From NCBI RefSeq assembly GCF_023674465.1, contig NZ_CP098400.1, positions 1,454,801 through 1,518,800 of the forward strand: a stretch of 64,000 nucleotides of DNA. Direction: 5' to 3'. The DNA comes from Xiashengella succiniciproducens. Lineage in GTDB: Bacteria; Bacteroidota; Bacteroidia; Bacteroidales; Marinilabiliaceae. Positions within the stretch are counted from its first letter, which is position 1. Each line of letters opens with the position of its first letter. The notes under the pieces were generated by a model that was given only the letters and a program-made list of their open reading frames with translations, did no database searches and was not told where the DNA came from. The position numbers were made by a program, and so were the translations under genes. This document shows, one piece after another, positions 52,213 to 61,855 of this stretch.

Positions 52213-52755
52213 ATGAAGAAATTGACGACTATAATATTGAATGAATTGAAAGAATTCAACCATTTCTTTAAAGAGCAGGAAATTCCAGCCAAGACTATCC
52301 TTCTACATGAAGGACAAATCTCAAAAACAATGTTCTTTATTGAGAAAGGTTGTTTGCGGACTTGGATAAATAATGACGGTAAAGAAATTACAACTCAATT
52401 TTTCTTCGAAGGAGACGGGGTTTCTTCAATTGAGAGTTTTAGGACAAATCAACCGAGTTTATACAGTATCGAAAGTTTAGAACCTTGTATTTTAAAAACT
52501 TTATCACAAAAGGATTTTCAGATTGTTTTGGAGAGTTCCCCTGAATTAAGAAAGAAATTAGAAGACCACTTATTCAGACGGCTTTTTCAATCTCAACAAC
52601 TTTTATATTCATTTCTAAAAAACAAACCAAAAAAACGATACGAAGAGTTAATAAAACAACACCCTCTTATTATTCAGCGAGTTCCGCAACATTATATTGC
52701 TTCCTATTTAGGCATTACACCTGTTTCACTAAGCAGAATACGAAACAGACAATAA
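52213..52755 (+). CDS. Crp/Fnr-family transcriptional regulator
   Basis: A 180-residue protein. The N-terminal cyclic-nucleotide-binding-like barrel (AKTILLHEGQISKTMFFIEK, GCLRTWINNDGKEITTQFFF, EGDGVSSIES) lacks the Arg/Ser residues that bind cAMP. The short HTH (VPQHYIASYLGITPVSLSRI) ends the protein, as in the many Bacteroidota Crp-like regulators. It probably controls the oxidoreductase gene that starts 77 bp downstream. Confidence 0.88.
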   Translation: MKKLTTIILNELKEFNHFFKEQEIPAKTILLHEGQISKTMFFIEKGCLRTWINNDGKEITTQFFFEGDGVSSIESFRTNQPSLYSIESLEPCILKTLSQKDFQIVLESSPELRKKLEDHLFRRLFQSQQLLYSFLKNKPKKRYEELIKQHPLIIQRVPQHYIASYLGITPVSLSRIRNRQ

Positions 52756-52832
52756 AACTCATTTCTTTACAATTGTTATCGTTCAATCCCTTTACGACTT
52801 CTCAACTTTGCACTAAATATAAACAGTAAATA

Positions 52833-53423
52833 ATGAGAACCGTAATAGTATTCAATCATCCTTACGAGGGAAGTTATTGCAACGCAATCCTAAACGCAGT
52901 AACAAAAGGTCTTCAAAAGGCTGGTCACGAAGTGGACCTTATGCACCTTGACAATGACAGATTTAATCCCGTAATGACACAAGACGACTTACAAGCTTTC
53001 GTTGCACATCAACCCATCGACCCACAGGTAATTGATTACAACGAGCGTTTAAAAAAGGCTGACCACTTAATTTTTATTTTCCCTATTTGGTGGGATATTA
53101 TGCCTGCAACTACCAAAGGTTTTATTGACCGTGTACTATTTCCAGGCGTGGTATATGACCATCATCCCCGAGGCTTCGGCTTAGTGCCACTTCTAAAAAA
53201 TATGAGAAGTGTAACAATTATCACTACAATGAACAAGCCCAAAATAATGTATTCCTTACTAATAGGTAATTTGATTAGAAAAGTGATGTTACGAAGCGTT
53301 TTTAAGACTATGGGATATAAGCGACTGAAATGGATTAGTTTTACTTCTGTTAAATCTGTAAGTCAAGAAAAAAGGAAAAATTGGCTTAGAATCATTGAAA
53401 CACGATTTTCGTCATTCAATTAA
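52833..53423 (+). CDS. NAD(P)H-dependent oxidoreductase, flavodoxin-like fold
   Basis: A 196-residue protein of the flavodoxin_2/KefF/MdaB type: VIVFNHPYEGSYCNAILNAV (FMN phosphate loop), HEVDLMHLDNDRFNPVMTQD, and the hallmark LIFIFPIWWDIMPATTKGFI, RVLFPGVVY. It should carry FMN and reduce quinones or similar electron acceptors. Regulation by the adjacent Crp-like protein is likely. A DUF4405 gene follows after 12 bp. Confidence 0.85.
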   Translation: MRTVIVFNHPYEGSYCNAILNAVTKGLQKAGHEVDLMHLDNDRFNPVMTQDDLQAFVAHQPIDPQVIDYNERLKKADHLIFIFPIWWDIMPATTKGFIDRVLFPGVVYDHHPRGFGLVPLLKNMRSVTIITTMNKPKIMYSLLIGNLIRKVMLRSVFKTMGYKRLKWISFTSVKSVSQEKRKNWLRIIETRFSSFN

Positions 53424-53435
53424 AAAAGATGTATT

Positions 53436-53912
53436 ATGAAGTTGAGCAGAAGTTTTATCACCCCATTAATAACAATAATTTTCCTTGCTGTTGCCCTCTC
53501 AGGTTTACTAATGTTTTTTCATATATTTGATGGATATACAGAGGTTGTACATGAAATTCTGGGTGTTATCTTTGTCGTGTTTTCAGTATTACATGTCATT
53601 CTCAACTGGAAAGCCTTGAAAATTCATTTCAAAAAGCGTGTTTTTATTCTATCGACAATAGTTGTTGCTGTTATTTCAATTTTATTAGTCATTCAGCAAC
53701 AAAAGAGTCCAAAATTTGACACTATCCTTATTGAAAGAATAACTAATGCTCCAATTGAGGATGTTTTAAAAGTATTGCAGGTTGATTCTATTGTAGTTGT
53801 CAAAAGGCTGGAAGAAAACGGAATTTCTTTTATAGAAGGGGCATCGATGGAAGAAATCTGGATTAACAATAAAGTAAGCCCCAAAAAACTATTCGATTTG
53901 ATAATAGAATAA
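53436..53912 (+). CDS. DUF4405 domain membrane protein
   Basis: A 158-residue protein with three hydrophobic helices: FITPLITIIFLAVALSGLL, VVHEILGVIFVVFSVLHVIL followed by NWK (His ladder typical of DUF4405, perhaps haem-binding), and VFILSTIVVAVISILLVIQQ. The C-terminal 60 residues form a soluble helical tail (ILIERITNAPIEDVLKVLQV). Together with the flavoprotein upstream it may form a membrane electron-transfer pair (inference). Confidence 0.78.
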   Translation: MKLSRSFITPLITIIFLAVALSGLLMFFHIFDGYTEVVHEILGVIFVVFSVLHVILNWKALKIHFKKRVFILSTIVVAVISILLVIQQQKSPKFDTILIERITNAPIEDVLKVLQVDSIVVVKRLEENGISFIEGASMEEIWINNKVSPKKLFDLIIE

Positions 53913-54117
53913 TTGATTTTTTTGGCAAGTGGATAATCCGGAGCATGTTGACCCCCTCTTTATAAAGAATATCGTTTCCTAAGTCAATCAAAGTTCTCGA
54001 ATGATCAGGAGAAACTCTCAATGGTGAATACTAGCTTATTTGAAGATCAAACGTGGTTTATCGAATGCTTATGCTGGTTGAAAAGCTGGCCGAGTATTCC
54101 TACTAAGTATATAAAGA

Positions 54118-54141
54118 GAGGCTGCCTGGTGGGGCAGCCTC
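54118..54141 (-). terminator. Hairpin terminator after the GH9 gene
   Basis: GAGGCTGCC-tggtgg-GGCAGCCTC is a perfect 9-bp stem 22 bp downstream of the minus-strand GH9 stop codon, followed on the minus strand by TCTTTATAT. The rest of 53913-54162 shows no gene. Confidence 0.65.
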
Positions 54142-54162
54142 GTCTGTTATTTGTTGACTTGA

Positions 54163-56694
54163 TTATTTCGCAACATTCTTCAGAGCGTAACCGAAGGTCA
54201 GGAAGCCAGTGTTTCCTGCGATAGTACCTTCGTTTTGTCCCCAAAGGAATGGCCAGTCATCATAGTTTTCGAAGTGGTCGGGTCTTCTAAACAGCACACC
54301 GGGCGCCATATTTCCAGGGATAAAGGAGAAGTCGGCCCTGTTATTTCCGTAGAACACTTCTTTGGGTCTGGCAGCACCTACTACTGCAGCTAAAGAATAG
54401 TTGTGGTAGGGGTGATTACCAAAGATAAAGTCAGATACCTTGTATGCGTGAGAGACATCGATAATGTCCGGATAGTACAGCGCAGCATAGCAGATAGATG
54501 TACCGAAGTTCACCGTCATACCACCACCTGCCCAGTTACCCAGACCGATCGGTACTCCGTAAGGATTGTTCTTCTCAAGGTCAAGGATGTAGTCCTTGTA
54601 CTTCTCAACATAAGGACGCAGTTTTTTCTTGAAAGAGGCATCCATATGGGGAACTGCATTGAGTGCAGTGAGTAGTCCGAAGCTTACATTCCTGTCAAGC
54701 ATCATCCAGAGCCTATCCTCGAATGTTTTTCTGTATTGTTTGTCCCCGGTTGACACATAAAGCTCCAGATAGGTAGCGATATCACCAAAACCACCTCGTC
54801 TGTTTCCGCTTTGGGCTTGCTTTTCCATCAGTTCGGTAGCCTCTTTGAGAAGTCTTTTTGACTGTGTTAAAGCTCTTTCTGCCAGGTCATCATTATAACC
54901 CTTGAGTACCCTTGATGCGGCAGCAAACATAGAAGCTGCATTTAGATCCAATGCCGGGTCGCGGCTAGTGAATGCCCAAAGGTCATCAGCCTTTCCACTT
55001 GACTTGCCATCAGGTGCTACTTCATATGGTCCAAGTTCAGGATTGTATGGTAGTCCGTCAGTCAGTGAAGCTGCATCTCCTAGGTGGTGATAGTTGTAAA
55101 GTACAGAATTTGACAGGGCCTGTGACATGTGACCAATGTTTTCAGCCTGAGCTACAAGATTGAGAACACCATGTTCGATATACTGAAGAATATCGGGTAC
55201 TCCGTCTGGTCTGTGCAGCTCTACATATCTTTGTTGCTGATTTACATAGGTTTGGTCACGCATGGGCTTAAATGTTTCCCAAATGCTAACCAGGTTTTGA
55301 ACAACACTAACATTCGAACTGGTCTCGATATCAAAGTCACCAGCATCAAAGAATCCTCCAACATTAAGGCCAGGAATCAGCTCAAGTGGTTTGTACTTTG
55401 TGTCAGTTGTTGGACCTTGCCAGTGAAGGTCGAAGTGGTCTGTGTTAGGTGGAGCCTGACGATAGCCTTCCTTGAAGGGCTCACCGTGCCATACTCTGTA
55501 GGCTTCACGAACAATCATATGGTTCATGTGGATAGGAATCCAGATATCACTTGTTGCATCTGTGATCCTGTCATATACATTGTCAGAAATGATAAAGTTG
55601 CCTGTAGTATGTTCACCATACTTGATATAATAAACTCCCGGCTCTTTTACGGGGGAGAAATCAAACTTAGCATAATGATACTTGAAGTAATCACCCCATG
55701 ATTTTACAGCACCAGTATATACTTCTTTGTGGCTACCGTCAGTTTCTACCTTGTAGATAGAAGCTTTGTCCAGTACAACGTCATTCTTGTCAAGTTCGAT
55801 AACTGATACTTTGTCCCTTTTAGTTGTATAACCAACCTGAGAATAACCAATATTCGGCTTTCTAATCCAGTTGTTGATTGAGTTTACTTCAACCTTCCAG
55901 GTTACTACCTTGCCGGTGACACCGGCAGGTAGAAGGCTTCTGAGGACATACCATCCGTTTTGAGCCAAACTCCTACCATCATATAGGGAAATTGTAGCAT
56001 CATCTGATGTGATTCTTATCATACGCTCCGGATCATCTGGAGCAAGCAGGAAAGAGTGCCCATTCTCAAGTGGAAGAGGTACTATAAATTGTCCGGTACC
56101 TCTGTCATCAGATGTATTATATCCCTTAAACTGTTTAAGTTTCTCCGAAAGAGGCATAGTGGTAGTATAACCGGTAGCATATCTCGGGAAACGGTTTACC
56201 CTGTCGTCAACATAATATACCTTGTTCCAGTATTGAGAAGGCAAGAATTCAAGGTTAAAACCAGCCTTACCAACCAGTGCTTCTGGTAGCGGTTTGTCAA
56301 GGTAAACAGCAATCTCTGCAACCTCGCCTATGCTTCTTACAACAATTCTGCTTTCGAAGTCATAGTCTTCGTATACCAGGGTTGTTTCGATAGTATTGTC
56401 TTCCTTGTTAACCTTGCGACTAGTAATCTTTGGTACAAGGTCCCACTGTTCCGGAGTGGCTGCAAGTCTGACAGCTCCACCCTGAGAGGTTCTTACCCCG
56501 TGGTGGATTATTTCGATTCCGGCATTCTTTTCATCATTAAAACCTCCGGTAAACAGGTTATTGTAAACGAGCAGGTTGACACCACGCTTCTCAAAATACT
56601 CAAGGTCATTCAGCACCAGATCACCGCTGCCTGCATACCCTGCTCCCGTCCCCAGGAAGAGTCCAAGAATAAATAGTTTGATCGTCTTTCTCAT
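54163..56694 (-). CDS. Glycoside hydrolase family 9 protein with N-terminal Ig-like domain
   Basis: An 843-residue protein with a signal peptide (MRKTIKLFILGLFLGTGAGY). Residues 1-270 form an uncharacterised beta-rich domain; about 280-375 match the CelD_N Ig-like domain (YSQVGYTTKRDKVSVIEL, VKEPGVYYIKYGEHTTGNFI). The GH9 catalytic (alpha/alpha)6 domain follows, with GGFFDAGDFD near residues 445-455 (catalytic base Asp pair) and LWGQNEGTIAGN near 820 (acid Glu). It hydrolyses beta-1,4-glucans or related polymers; a debranching or oligosaccharide role is possible. With the esterase gene immediately upstream it forms a plant- or algal-polymer degradation pair. Confidence 0.85.
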   Translation of the reverse strand: MRKTIKLFILGLFLGTGAGYAGSGDLVLNDLEYFEKRGVNLLVYNNLFTGGFNDEKNAGIEIIHHGVRTSQGGAVRLAATPEQWDLVPKITSRKVNKEDNTIETTLVYEDYDFESRIVVRSIGEVAEIAVYLDKPLPEALVGKAGFNLEFLPSQYWNKVYYVDDRVNRFPRYATGYTTTMPLSEKLKQFKGYNTSDDRGTGQFIVPLPLENGHSFLLAPDDPERMIRITSDDATISLYDGRSLAQNGWYVLRSLLPAGVTGKVVTWKVEVNSINNWIRKPNIGYSQVGYTTKRDKVSVIELDKNDVVLDKASIYKVETDGSHKEVYTGAVKSWGDYFKYHYAKFDFSPVKEPGVYYIKYGEHTTGNFIISDNVYDRITDATSDIWIPIHMNHMIVREAYRVWHGEPFKEGYRQAPPNTDHFDLHWQGPTTDTKYKPLELIPGLNVGGFFDAGDFDIETSSNVSVVQNLVSIWETFKPMRDQTYVNQQQRYVELHRPDGVPDILQYIEHGVLNLVAQAENIGHMSQALSNSVLYNYHHLGDAASLTDGLPYNPELGPYEVAPDGKSSGKADDLWAFTSRDPALDLNAASMFAAASRVLKGYNDDLAERALTQSKRLLKEATELMEKQAQSGNRRGGFGDIATYLELYVSTGDKQYRKTFEDRLWMMLDRNVSFGLLTALNAVPHMDASFKKKLRPYVEKYKDYILDLEKNNPYGVPIGLGNWAGGGMTVNFGTSICYAALYYPDIIDVSHAYKVSDFIFGNHPYHNYSLAAVVGAARPKEVFYGNNRADFSFIPGNMAPGVLFRRPDHFENYDDWPFLWGQNEGTIAGNTGFLTFGYALKNVAK

Positions 56695-56751
56695 AGTTTA
56701 TGGGATATGAATAGTTTCAAGTTTAGACTCGGTTAAGGCCTTTGGGTTTAA

Positions 56752-58644
56752 TCACCATTCATCAGTTCTGAAAGGTGATGCAAGTAAACCTTCCTTGTTC
56801 TTCAAATTTGCATCATCCGGATTGTCAGCCCAGGCGTAGCGTACAGCTACCGGGTTGGGTACATCCTTATGGCTTACAATTACTTTATTTCCCTTAATTA
56901 CAGCATCAGCCCAGACGAACTTTTTATCTTCTCCGGCTATTGCAAAATGCTTCAAAGGCTGCCCATTGCTTGTAAGACCACTTCCTGTATTAGTAAAGCT
57001 CAGAATAATCTTATTGCCCTCAATTTTCATATCAGTGAACACAGGTCCTGAAGCAACCACTTTTTCTTTATAAACTAGTTTTCTGGCTCCAAGGAATAGT
57101 CGTTGTGCCATATCCTTCTTATTTAGCGGGTGAATATCATTCCATTCTCCCAGATCATAGGTTACGGCGAGAGCTGTATTGTCAATGTTACTTGCTGCCT
57201 TAAGTTGCGCCTCACGTATACGGGCCCAGCCACTATCAGATGGCTGATCTCGCTTCTCCATAAAATTAGGTAGCTGGACAAACAGGAAGGGCATATCAGG
57301 CTTGTTCCACAGCTCTCTCCAGTTTTCTACCAATGCCTTTACAAGCGGATAGTATTCGTGTGCATTGCCTGTATTGGACTCACCCTGATACCAAATAGCA
57401 CCAACAACCTTGTAATCTCTCAAAGGATAGATCATTCCATTATATAAACCAGATCCTACAGTTTTCCTGTTGGTGAGTCTTGCTTCAAACTCAGCAGCGT
57501 CTCTGTTATCCTTTCCAATTTTGTATTTCCATGTGCCTTCTAAGTCTACCGTTATATCATCTCCTACAACCTTGTATGGTTTATCAGGAATAAAGCCACC
57601 GTTGCCAAAGTCTGCAGTCAGTTTCACAGCTATGACATTCTTGCCTGCTTTCAGGATTCCCGCAGGTATGGTGTACCTGCGTGGAGGGTACTCATAGCTT
57701 GTAAAACCAACGAAATGGCCGTTTACAAATACGGAGTCATTATTTACAAGTGTTCCGACATAAAGCTTAGCATGTTTTCCATCCATTGATTGGGGAAGCT
57801 CAAAGTCCTTCCTGTACCATACTACGCCTCTGGCATCTATTCCCCTGTCTCTCCACATACCGGGAACTGTTGTGGTGGCCCAGTCTGTATCGTCAAAGTC
57901 ATAGGCATTCCACTTGCCACTTCCTTTGTCACTTTGCGCATACTTAAGTCCTTCGAGGGCTTCCTTGTCAAGGATTAGACGTGGAAATTCCTTCAAATGC
58001 TCCTGACCCACCCAGCTTTCAATAGCAGATCCACCGAGGCTGGAAACCAGCATACCTACCGGTATGCCGGTATGTTCATAAGCTATTTGAGCATAAAAAT
58101 ATGCGAGTGCAGTCCAGTTCATTACCTCAGAAGCCACACCGGAATACCACACTGCATTGCCGGCGATGTTGTCCTGCAACTGTTCGGGTGAATCCTGGGT
58201 GGGAACCTTATAATGACGTATCATATTATTATTTGAGACATTGATCTCAGGAAACAAATCAGTAAGTCGCACGATAGGTGTTTCCTGATTTGACTGTCCT
58301 GAGCAGAGCCATACATCTCCAACAAGCACGTCTCTTAGTATTATCTCATTGACTTCAAGGATAAAGGGGCCACCCGGCTTTTGAGGTGGGAGGGTAACTA
58401 TCCATTTCCCGTCTTCTCCGGCAGCAGTATCGTAATAGTTGCCACGAAAGCGAACGGTTACTTTTTCACCGGGATTAGCCCATCCCCATATTTTCAACTC
58501 TGTATCCCTTTGCAGTACCATCTTATCACTGATAAGGGGAGGTAGTTTTACTTTTGCCTCAAGCGTACTAGAGCTCAAGGGCAACAAAAGGGTCAGAAGA
58601 GTAAGGGTTAGCAGTTTTACAGACTTGCCAGTATGTAATTTCAT
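56752..58644 (-). CDS. Sialate O-acetylesterase-like SGNH hydrolase
   Basis: A 630-residue exported enzyme (signal peptide with LTLLTLLLPLSSSTLEA). It has the SASA family layout: N-terminal Ig-like domain (PPLISDKMVLQRDTELKIWG), block I VWLCSGQSNQE with the nucleophile Ser (about residue 118), GAIWYQGESNTGNA (about 421), and DIHPLNKKDMAQRL with the Asp/His pair (about 501). A galactose-binding-like/GH2-N-like insert lies between (ARGVVWYRKDFELPQSMDGK). It removes acetyl groups from sugars, most likely acetylated hemicellulose rather than sialic acid in this context. Probably co-transcribed with the downstream GH9 gene. Confidence 0.87.
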   Translation of the reverse strand: MKLHTGKSVKLLTLTLLTLLLPLSSSTLEAKVKLPPLISDKMVLQRDTELKIWGWANPGEKVTVRFRGNYYDTAAGEDGKWIVTLPPQKPGGPFILEVNEIILRDVLVGDVWLCSGQSNQETPIVRLTDLFPEINVSNNNMIRHYKVPTQDSPEQLQDNIAGNAVWYSGVASEVMNWTALAYFYAQIAYEHTGIPVGMLVSSLGGSAIESWVGQEHLKEFPRLILDKEALEGLKYAQSDKGSGKWNAYDFDDTDWATTTVPGMWRDRGIDARGVVWYRKDFELPQSMDGKHAKLYVGTLVNNDSVFVNGHFVGFTSYEYPPRRYTIPAGILKAGKNVIAVKLTADFGNGGFIPDKPYKVVGDDITVDLEGTWKYKIGKDNRDAAEFEARLTNRKTVGSGLYNGMIYPLRDYKVVGAIWYQGESNTGNAHEYYPLVKALVENWRELWNKPDMPFLFVQLPNFMEKRDQPSDSGWARIREAQLKAASNIDNTALAVTYDLGEWNDIHPLNKKDMAQRLFLGARKLVYKEKVVASGPVFTDMKIEGNKIILSFTNTGSGLTSNGQPLKHFAIAGEDKKFVWADAVIKGNKVIVSHKDVPNPVAVRYAWADNPDDANLKNKEGLLASPFRTDEW

Positions 58645-58830
58645 AATGTAATAGATTTAATAGAGCACTGTTTACTTTGGTCAATTATAATGAATAGTTG
58701 CCGAAAAATCACGGACTATACGATGATATTTGAACATTCAGGCGTATTTTACCTATTATACGGCTTGTGAATAATTGAGAAAGTATGCTATTTTGCTATT
58801 GGACTCTGCTAAACAAATCAATGTAATATT

Positions 58831-59262
58831 ATGGAAATCAAAAGATCTGAACAAGCTAAGGAAACCTTTGCAAGTGGCTTTAACTGTGCACAATCAGTAT
58901 TGAGTACCTATGGCAAGGAGTATTTTAAGAATGAGGCTGATGCGCTTCGTATGGCATCAGGTTTTGGTGCAGGCATGTCATATCGTGGAGAGGTATGTGG
59001 TGCTGTAACAGCTGCCCTGATGGTGCTAGGACTTAAGCATGGCTTTGATAAGCTTGAGGATAAGGATGCTTTTATTGAAAAGAGCAGGACACTGATAGAG
59101 CAGTTTGAAAAGGAAAATGGTTCAATCCTATGCAGAAAGCTTCTTTGCGTCGACGTAAATACACCTGATGGCCTTGCTGAGGCACGTGAAAATGGTTTGT
59201 TCAGAAAGACCTGTCCGCGTTACATTGAGAGTGCATGTAACTTGCTCGAGGATACTCTTTAA
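58831..59262 (+). CDS. C_GCAxxG_C_C family protein
   Basis: A 143-residue protein with the family signature: ASGFNCAQSVLSTYGKEY (first Cys), YRGEVCGAVTAALMVLGL (G-x-x-C-G-A-V), SILCRKLLC and FRKTCPRYIESAC. The ordered Cys residues could bind a metal cluster; the family often occurs with selenium, redox or CO2-reduction genes in anaerobes, and its biochemical role is unknown. The terminator hairpin follows at once. Confidence 0.9.
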   Translation: MEIKRSEQAKETFASGFNCAQSVLSTYGKEYFKNEADALRMASGFGAGMSYRGEVCGAVTAALMVLGLKHGFDKLEDKDAFIEKSRTLIEQFEKENGSILCRKLLCVDVNTPDGLAEARENGLFRKTCPRYIESACNLLEDTL

Positions 59263-59270
59263 AAGGAAAC

Positions 59271-59296
59271 GAGGTTGTCCAATTAAGGGCAACCTC
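59271..59296 (+). terminator. Hairpin terminator after the C_GCAxxG_C_C gene
   Basis: GAGGTTGTCC-aattaa-GGGCAACCTC followed by TTTTT, 8 bp after the stop codon. The stem has nine pairs and one T-G mismatch. Confidence 0.75.
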
Positions 59297-61052
59297 TTTT
59301 TCAATTTAAGCAAGTTGATAAGAATAGATTTCGATTTTTAGATGAACATGTTTACGAAAATTCCATATTCCTTTTTGGATTTTTGCATATAGGGGTTCAA
59401 ACAAGAAGAAAATTGCATTTTGGAGTACTGTTTTTGAAACACACGCACCTTTGCCTATGATTTTTCTTAAGTTATGAGCAATAGCTATCAGGCCAAACTC
59501 GATTTCAACTTTCTTAAGGCCTTTCAGTGTAAATCTGGTGAACTTGTTGTTGTGTTTTATTTGTCCAAACACTGCTTCCGGTTCTATTGGGCGTCTACTT
59601 CTGTGATATAGGCCCTGTTCACTTAATAGCTGTTCCCTGGCCTTCTTTTTTAGGATCCTTAACCTGTGATTGATCTCTATTATTCGATTACCGGTAGCTT
59701 GAAAACAAAGTCCGCGCAACGGGCATCCAGTACAGTTTTGCGCTTGATAACGTGTCACCTTTGATACATACCCATTCTCAGAAGTCACTTTTCTTTCACC
59801 TTTATTGGTCATATGCTGTCCCATCGGGCATACATAATAATCTTCATGTTCGTTGTAATATAGGTTTTGGCTTAGAAATGCATTCTTTTTAAATGCTCTT
59901 TTCTGTTCTTTGTGGAAGTAGTTGTACTTGACAAAGTACTCTATATTATTTGCTTCCAGGTATTCATAATTCTCCTCGCTTCCGTAGCCGGCGTCTGCAA
60001 CGACCGTAGAGCTATGACTTCCATATTGGTTTTTAAATCCCTCCAGATGACACTTTAATGTTCTTGTATCACCTGGGGTTTGATGGATACTGTAATGGGT
60101 AATAATCTGGTTCTCTGTACTAATCTGAGGATTATAAGCTGGTTTCAGCTGCCCATTCTTCATATGATCTTCTTTCATTCGCATGAAAGTAGCATCCTCG
60201 TCTGTCTTGCTAAAACTGTTGCGATCCCCCAGAGTGTCAAGTTGCTTCTCGTATTTCTCCAACCGTGGCAGATGTTCCTCCTGTAATTGCTTTAGTTGCT
60301 TAGATGTGGACTTATTTGTATCCTTAAGCCTGGTGTTAAGCTCAGCTATTTTGCTTTTTAATAAATCTGAGTCTATTGATTGGGGCAAATCTTCTTTGTT
60401 GAGAGTTTTTGAGTCCTCTTTAATTTGACTATCAATATCTTTAAGAATACTCCTTATCCTTTCTTCCAGTTTTGCTTTGTTTTTCTCAACTGTGCCTCGC
60501 CATACAAAGGTGTACCTGTTTGAGGTAGCTTCTATTTTTGTTCCATCAACATACTGTACCTGAAGACTCACAAACCCCATACCATGCAGTAATCTAACTA
60601 CTTCTGCAAAGATGGTCTTAATTTCTCCCTGCAAACGGGTACTCCTAAAATAATTGATTGTTCTAAAGTCTGGAACACAGCCCTTTGATAACCAGATAAA
60701 ATGAATATTCTCTTGTAAAGCCTTTTCAATCTTTCTGCACGAAAATATGTTGTTTAAATAACTGTAGAACAGTATTTTAACCATCATTCTTGGATGAAAA
60801 CTGCTAGCACCACCACCTTTGTATTTATTTAGTATAGATGTGATATCCAGTTGATCTACAACCTTATCAACCAGACGAACTGGATGGTCTGCTGGTATGC
60901 GATCCAAGAGGTTTTCAGGGAATAACTGAGCTTGATTGTTTGGAAGCTCTTTGAAAACAACTTTTTTCATTATGGATTGATTTATAGTATTAATATACTA
61001 TATATCAATTATATAACCAACTTTTTCGAGAAAAAAATCAAACAAAAAAAGA
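59297..61052 (-). mobile_element. IS1182-family insertion sequence (exact ends not determined)
   Basis: A transposase gene lies between the terminators of two chromosomal genes. Imperfect ends such as AAGTTGATAAGAATAG (about 59311) and AAGTTGGTTATATAAT (complement, about 61023) might be the inverted repeats, but I could not find a clear target duplication. Its length is about 1.7 kb. Confidence 0.6.
59306..60970 (-). CDS. IS1182-family transposase
   Basis: A 554-residue DDE transposase. The N-terminal DUF772 region ([36 protein letters not shown]) leads to [20 protein letters not shown] (first Asp), then a long coiled charged insert, [20 protein letters not shown] (second Asp), and a C-terminal cysteine cluster ([17 protein letters not shown]) with [20 protein letters not shown] (Glu). 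These are the hallmarks of IS1182. It seems intact. Confidence 0.93.
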   Translation of the reverse strand: MKKVVFKELPNNQAQLFPENLLDRIPADHPVRLVDKVVDQLDITSILNKYKGGGASSFHPRMMVKILFYSYLNNIFSCRKIEKALQENIHFIWLSKGCVPDFRTINYFRSTRLQGEIKTIFAEVVRLLHGMGFVSLQVQYVDGTKIEATSNRYTFVWRGTVEKNKAKLEERIRSILKDIDSQIKEDSKTLNKEDLPQSIDSDLLKSKIAELNTRLKDTNKSTSKQLKQLQEEHLPRLEKYEKQLDTLGDRNSFSKTDEDATFMRMKEDHMKNGQLKPAYNPQISTENQIITHYSIHQTPGDTRTLKCHLEGFKNQYGSHSSTVVADAGYGSEENYEYLEANNIEYFVKYNYFHKEQKRAFKKNAFLSQNLYYNEHEDYYVCPMGQHMTNKGERKVTSENGYVSKVTRYQAQNCTGCPLRGLCFQATGNRIIEINHRLRILKKKAREQLLSEQGLYHRSRRPIEPEAVFGQIKHNNKFTRFTLKGLKKVEIEFGLIAIAHNLRKIIGKGACVSKTVLQNAIFFLFEPLYAKIQKGIWNFRKHVHLKIEIYSYQLA

Positions 61053-61075
61053 GACTGCCTAATCTTTTTAGACAG
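61053..61075 (-). terminator. Hairpin terminator after the bacteriohemerythrin gene
   Basis: On the minus strand GCTGTCTAA-aaaga-TTAGGCAGT is followed by CTCTTTTTTT, about 50 bp after the gene's stop. Confidence 0.65.
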
Positions 61076-61127
61076 CCCCACTATATACATTTTCAGGCTA
61101 GGATTCAGGGACAGACTATCAATTTGA

Positions 61128-61523
61128 TTAACGGCCTTGCGAAAACTTGGCGTACTTCATATCTTCTCTTTTGATATGATTGACGATCCAGTCCATAATA
61201 AAATGTGTTACCTCAAAGGAAGCAGGGGCTTTACCTGAATTGTAACTTTCTAAAAAGCCCCCAATCTTTTCTGCGAAGGCCTGGTGCTCCTGCTTGTGTC
61301 TGTCGAGTTCGGGGAAACCAATCTTTTTCATAAATATTTCCTCTGATCTGAAGTGAGTGGCAGCATAGTCGGCAAGCTTAGTAAGCAGGGCTGCAAGGCT
61401 TTCATTTGATGCCCCGCTCTGTACTCCCTGGTAAAAGCTGTTGAGGGCGTCAAATAATGATTTATGTTCAGCATCAATTGCAGTGTTGCTAACCGAGAAT
61501 TTCTCGTTCCATTCGATTGTCAT
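61128..61523 (-). CDS. Bacteriohemerythrin
   Basis: About 131 residues from the ATG at 61521-61523 (MTIEWNEKFSVSNTAID), preferred over an extension lacking any conserved residue. It is a four-helix bundle with the diiron ligands in order: AEHKSLFDALN (His), HFRSEEIFMKKIG (HxxxE), RHKQEHQAF (HxxxH) and HIKREDMKY (HxxxxD). It binds O2 at a non-haem iron pair; in anaerobes or microaerophiles it may store or scavenge oxygen. It is a single gene with its own terminator. Confidence 0.92.
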   Translation of the reverse strand: MTIEWNEKFSVSNTAIDAEHKSLFDALNSFYQGVQSGASNESLAALLTKLADYAATHFRSEEIFMKKIGFPELDRHKQEHQAFAEKIGGFLESYNSGKAPASFEVTHFIMDWIVNHIKREDMKYAKFSQGR

Positions 61524-61802
61524 AGATTTAGGTTTTTTAGTTGGTATTTTGTCTGGCAATTGCAAATATAGAATTAGTGGGCCTTTTACCAAATGCGTTT
61601 ATATAGCAAAACTATTAATTCGTCAAAAAAGAGAAATCAGGTACACGAATCCCTCAATAAATTACCAGGGTGTAATTTAATATAAACATTAAGATATGTG
61701 ATTTTATGTTTTTTTGCATTTGAGATATTGGTAATGGATAAACAAGTACTTATATTTGCAATTGGGTTAGGGTTAAGGTTAGGAAAGGGCATGTCAGATT
61801 TA

Positions 61803-61836
61803 TTTGGCGGCCCTTTCTTTTTTTTATATACCTTTG
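61803..61836 (+). promoter_or_regulatory. Predicted Bacteroidota-type promoter for the MscS gene
   Basis: TACCTTTG (61829-61836) fits the -7 consensus TAnnTTTG exactly, and TTTG at 61803-61806 lies 22 bp upstream as a -33 element. The transcript would start about 13 bp before the ATG. Confidence 0.5.
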
Positions 61837-61855
61837 ATTAGCTAATGGGTAGTAT

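Noticed and set aside
54902-55701. Plus-strand frames within the GH9 gene
   Set aside because: They are shadows of the minus-strand glycoside hydrolase reading frame.
59271-61078. GAGGTTGTCC and GGGGCTGTCT boxes as the IS1182 terminal repeats
   Set aside because: Each forms its own hairpin followed by a T run next to a chromosomal gene, so they are better read as terminators.
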